33,441 nt of DNA. Origin: a bacterium. GTDB lineage: Bacteria; Planctomycetota; JADGBV01. The notes beneath the pieces were generated by a model that saw only the letters and a program-made list of their open reading frames with translations, was not told the DNA's origin and searched no databases. The stretch is taken from NCBI GenBank assembly GCA_023261545.1, contig JAHFOS010000031.1:1-33441 (forward strand). The letters are read 5' to 3'. Numbering within the stretch: position 1 is the first letter of the stretch; the number at the start of each line of letters is the position of its first letter. The position numbers were made by a program, and so were the translations under genes. This document shows positions 31,582 to 33,441 of this stretch, piece after piece.

Positions 31582-33156
31582 TTACAAATCGAAAGCGCGG
31601 CGGATGTTCTCTTCCGTGGGTTCCGTGAAGAAGTTGTCGCGGTAGGAGCGCGCGAGGATTTGGATTTCGCCCGCGCGGTCGGCGCGTGCCGCGAGCAGGG
31701 TGTCGGCGGCACGGTCGAGATCGGCGGCATCGTAGGCCAGCTCCCAAATCAGCCCCCTGCCTTCAGGGGGCAAGGGGTTGCTCGTGAACGAGACTTGATT
31801 GGCAATGACGATGACGGACAAGCCTAAAACGGCCGCCTCCACGCAGGCCCCCGATTCCGAACTCACAACCAGATAGGTTCCGGGGAAAAGTTCGTGCAGG
31901 GGTTCGCGGCGCAACGACCAGCCGGCTGGAGCGGATGCGGTGTAACGGCGCACGGCCTGCTCGGTATGGCTGGGATGCGGTTTCATGACGAGGGGATGGC
32001 GCGACAGCTTCGATGCTTGGCATAGGAAGATGATATCGCGCGTCTCCTGCTCGAAGTAGGGAAGAATGACGAGGGGGCGGGTTTCGCTCAAGGGCGGGTG
32101 GGCGGGCTCGAAGAGCCGCCGGTAACGGAAGGAGGGGCAGCGCCGGTGCTCCAGCGGCAGATCGCTCTCGGCCCAACCGAGGTAGTGCGGGCCGTTCGAC
32201 AACAGGACGTCAGGCAACAGCCCCGCGGCGGCCTCGGCGCGAATGGAATAGAAATTGAGCTGCGTGAAGCTGAAGACGAAGGGCCGGCAACCGTGAATAC
32301 GCGCGTCTCCACCGCCCGCGCGCACCCCGCGGTAGAGGTTCTTGTCAATGACCTGGTTCTCGAACCAACTGATGAGCTGCAGGCCGCCCGCGGAAGGCCG
32401 CGGGATTTTGCGGCCCAAGAGGTAACGCGCATGGCTGTCGAAAACCGGCTGTTCCAGGGTGCGCAGACATTCCTCCGCCGCCAGGCGGTCAATTTTTTCG
32501 CCGCCAAGGCGCCGGACCAGGCTCAGGACCTTGAAGGGATAGCGCAGGATGAAGGCGACGAGTCGCAGGTGGTCCGCCGGACCTAGCAGCTCGAATTCGC
32601 AAAGCACCGGGAGACCGCTGCCGTAGAGCAGGCGGAAGAATCGCGGCGCCTCGCGCCAGCGATGCCAGCCGATAACGGTGGGCAGGACGACGTAGTCCCG
32701 TCCGGCGCGATCCAGGACGGAAAACAGACCCTCAAAATAGCTGGGCCGCCAAGTGCCTTCCGCCAACACCTGTTCGACCAGCACGAAGGTGTCCACCATG
32801 ATCGTTGCGCCGCTGCTGACCGGGGGGCGCACCCGTTTTCGGGAGCCCGCCGAGAGTCGGAACAGCAGATGCCAGAGCGCGTAGCGCGTGTAGCCGGCAA
32901 AACTTTTCGCGTAATGGACGAGGATGGCGCGAGCTGTTTTCCAGGCCGGCCAGGGCGGGCCGGGGTCCTCATTCTTGAGGAGCCTTTCCAGCAGCCGGCT
33001 GGTGTAGGGATTGCGGCTCAGCACCGGGTTCGACAGGTGATCCGGGTCGGCCCAGGCCCAAGGGCCGACGCGGTTCACGAAATCGTTGACGGCGGCGGCG
33101 GCGTCCGGGTAACGGCGATTCAGATCCTCAAGAAAGGCCTTGCCGTAGCGGGACAC
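31582..33156 (-). CDS. GT-B-like surface carbohydrate biosynthesis protein
   Basis: A 524-residue protein without a confidently named family. It has a GT-B-like C-terminal half with LVILPYFEQETRDIIFLC, then VMKPHPSHTEQAV and VVSSESGACVEAAVLGLSVIV, the donor-binding and acidic-loop pattern seen in capsule-assembly and glycerophosphotransferase-related transferases. Upstream, LISWFENQVIDKNLYRGVR is a motif seen in orphan glycosyltransferase-like proteins of surface-glycan clusters. The N-terminal ~100 residues are helical and basic. It follows a partial FkbM methyltransferase with a 24-base gap, so the two are probably co-transcribed. A transferase role in surface glycan assembly is inferred; donor and acceptor are unknown. 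Confidence 0.65.
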   Translation of the reverse strand: MSRYGKAFLEDLNRRYPDAAAAVNDFVNRVGPWAWADPDHLSNPVLSRNPYTSRLLERLLKNEDPGPPWPAWKTARAILVHYAKSFAGYTRYALWHLLFRLSAGSRKRVRPPVSSGATIMVDTFVLVEQVLAEGTWRPSYFEGLFSVLDRAGRDYVVLPTVIGWHRWREAPRFFRLLYGSGLPVLCEFELLGPADHLRLVAFILRYPFKVLSLVRRLGGEKIDRLAAEECLRTLEQPVFDSHARYLLGRKIPRPSAGGLQLISWFENQVIDKNLYRGVRAGGGDARIHGCRPFVFSFTQLNFYSIRAEAAAGLLPDVLLSNGPHYLGWAESDLPLEHRRCPSFRYRRLFEPAHPPLSETRPLVILPYFEQETRDIIFLCQASKLSRHPLVMKPHPSHTEQAVRRYTASAPAGWSLRREPLHELFPGTYLVVSSESGACVEAAVLGLSVIVIANQVSFTSNPLPPEGRGLIWELAYDAADLDRAADTLLAARADRAGEIQILARSYRDNFFTEPTEENIRRAFDL

Positions 33157-33180
33157 GGAGGCGGGGAGGGGCGCGGCGTT

Positions 33181-33441
33181 TCAGCCGTCCCTGACGAAAA
33201 TGTGGTTGTAGATGCTGGCGAACTTTCCCCCGTCGAACATGGGCGCGTGTTTCACGGACCGGAGTTTCAGGCCCGCCTGTTCGATGCGGCGCGTGACGTT
33301 GGCGACGTAGGGTTTGTCGGCGGTGTCGAGCTCGATGAGCACCGAGCGCAACTCGGGCCGGGCGAGCGTGCGGGCGGCCCCGGCGATGATGCGGTCCTCG
33401 TTGCCGTCCACGTCTATCTTGATGTGATGCGGCACGGGCAG
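33181..33441 (-). CDS. FkbM-family methyltransferase (partial, N-terminus outside window)
   Basis: Only the last 86 codons are inside the window; the 5' part runs beyond 33441. Residues HIKIDVDGNEDRIIAGAARTL match the C-terminal conserved segment of FkbM-type SAM methyltransferases (KIDVDGNE motif), followed by LRSVLIELDT. FkbM enzymes O-methylate sugars or small molecules and are common in surface-glycan clusters. The gene lies 24 bases upstream of the GT-B-like gene on the same strand. The SAM-binding region cannot be inspected. Confidence 0.8.
   Translation of the reverse strand: MPVPHHIKIDVDGNEDRIIAGAARTLARPELRSVLIELDTADKPYVANVTRRIEQAGLKLRSVKHAPMFDGGKFASIYNHIFVRDG

Overview
The window is GC-rich chromosomal DNA, probably from a member of the PVC group (Verrucomicrobiota, Lentisphaerota/Kiritimatiellota or Planctomycetota). 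This is inferred from gene content, not proven. The indicators are a long vacuolar-type pyrophosphatase with an N-terminal leader, pseudopilins with an H-X9-DG-type C-terminal region, ThuA and Gfo/Idh/MocA proteins, and several glycoside hydrolases beside an AraC regulator. No rRNA, tRNA, CRISPR array, transposase or integrase was seen.

Layout. 1-1383 (-): N-terminal part of a membrane pyrophosphatase, cut by the window edge. 1854-2774 (-): a PhyH-type oxygenase. 2899-5580 (+): a SAM methyltransferase and a large surface-carbohydrate (GT-B-like) protein. 5682-6926 (+): a solitary AAA/DUF4143 ATPase with a palindromic promoter, then a 178-bp MITE-like inverted-repeat element. 7154-12784 (+): six tightly coupled genes resembling a nonulosonic-acid (sialic/legionaminic/pseudaminic-like) pathway: SpsF-like cytidylyltransferase, Gfo/Idh/MocA oxidoreductase, DegT aminotransferase, SDR, WecD-like acetyltransferase and NeuB-family synthase. 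12828-13526: a Phd/PIN toxin-antitoxin module with its own promoter interrupts the series. 13555-19311 (+): six more coupled genes: formyltransferase, NodB-type deacetylase, AsnB, WbpG/PseA-type amidotransferase, a 113-residue protein of unknown function and a zinc-ribbon methyltransferase. 19409-20053 (+): a ThuA-domain protein.

20094-30147 (-) is a carbohydrate-utilisation locus. In order of transcription it holds a GH38 alpha-mannosidase, an AraC regulator, a pseudopilin, a secreted LamG protein, a GH43-like enzyme overlapping it, a paralogous pseudopilin and a GH36 alpha-galactosidase. 30322-31509 (+) is a zinc alcohol/formaldehyde dehydrogenase. It converges, at a perfect hairpin, on a second surface-carbohydrate cluster at 31582-33441 (-): a GT-B-like protein and a partial FkbM methyltransferase.

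Working together, the central plus-strand genes could make an activated, acylated and possibly amidated acidic sugar for a surface glycan. The minus-strand locus would sense and degrade mannose- and galactose-containing glycans. Points most worth pursuing are the unusual nonulosonate-like gene set lacking a recognisable hydrolysing epimerase, AsnB translationally coupled to a WbpG-type enzyme with no HisH/HisF in the window, the toxin-antitoxin insertion, the paralogous pseudopilins among glycosidases, and five unrelated intergenic inverted-repeat elements.
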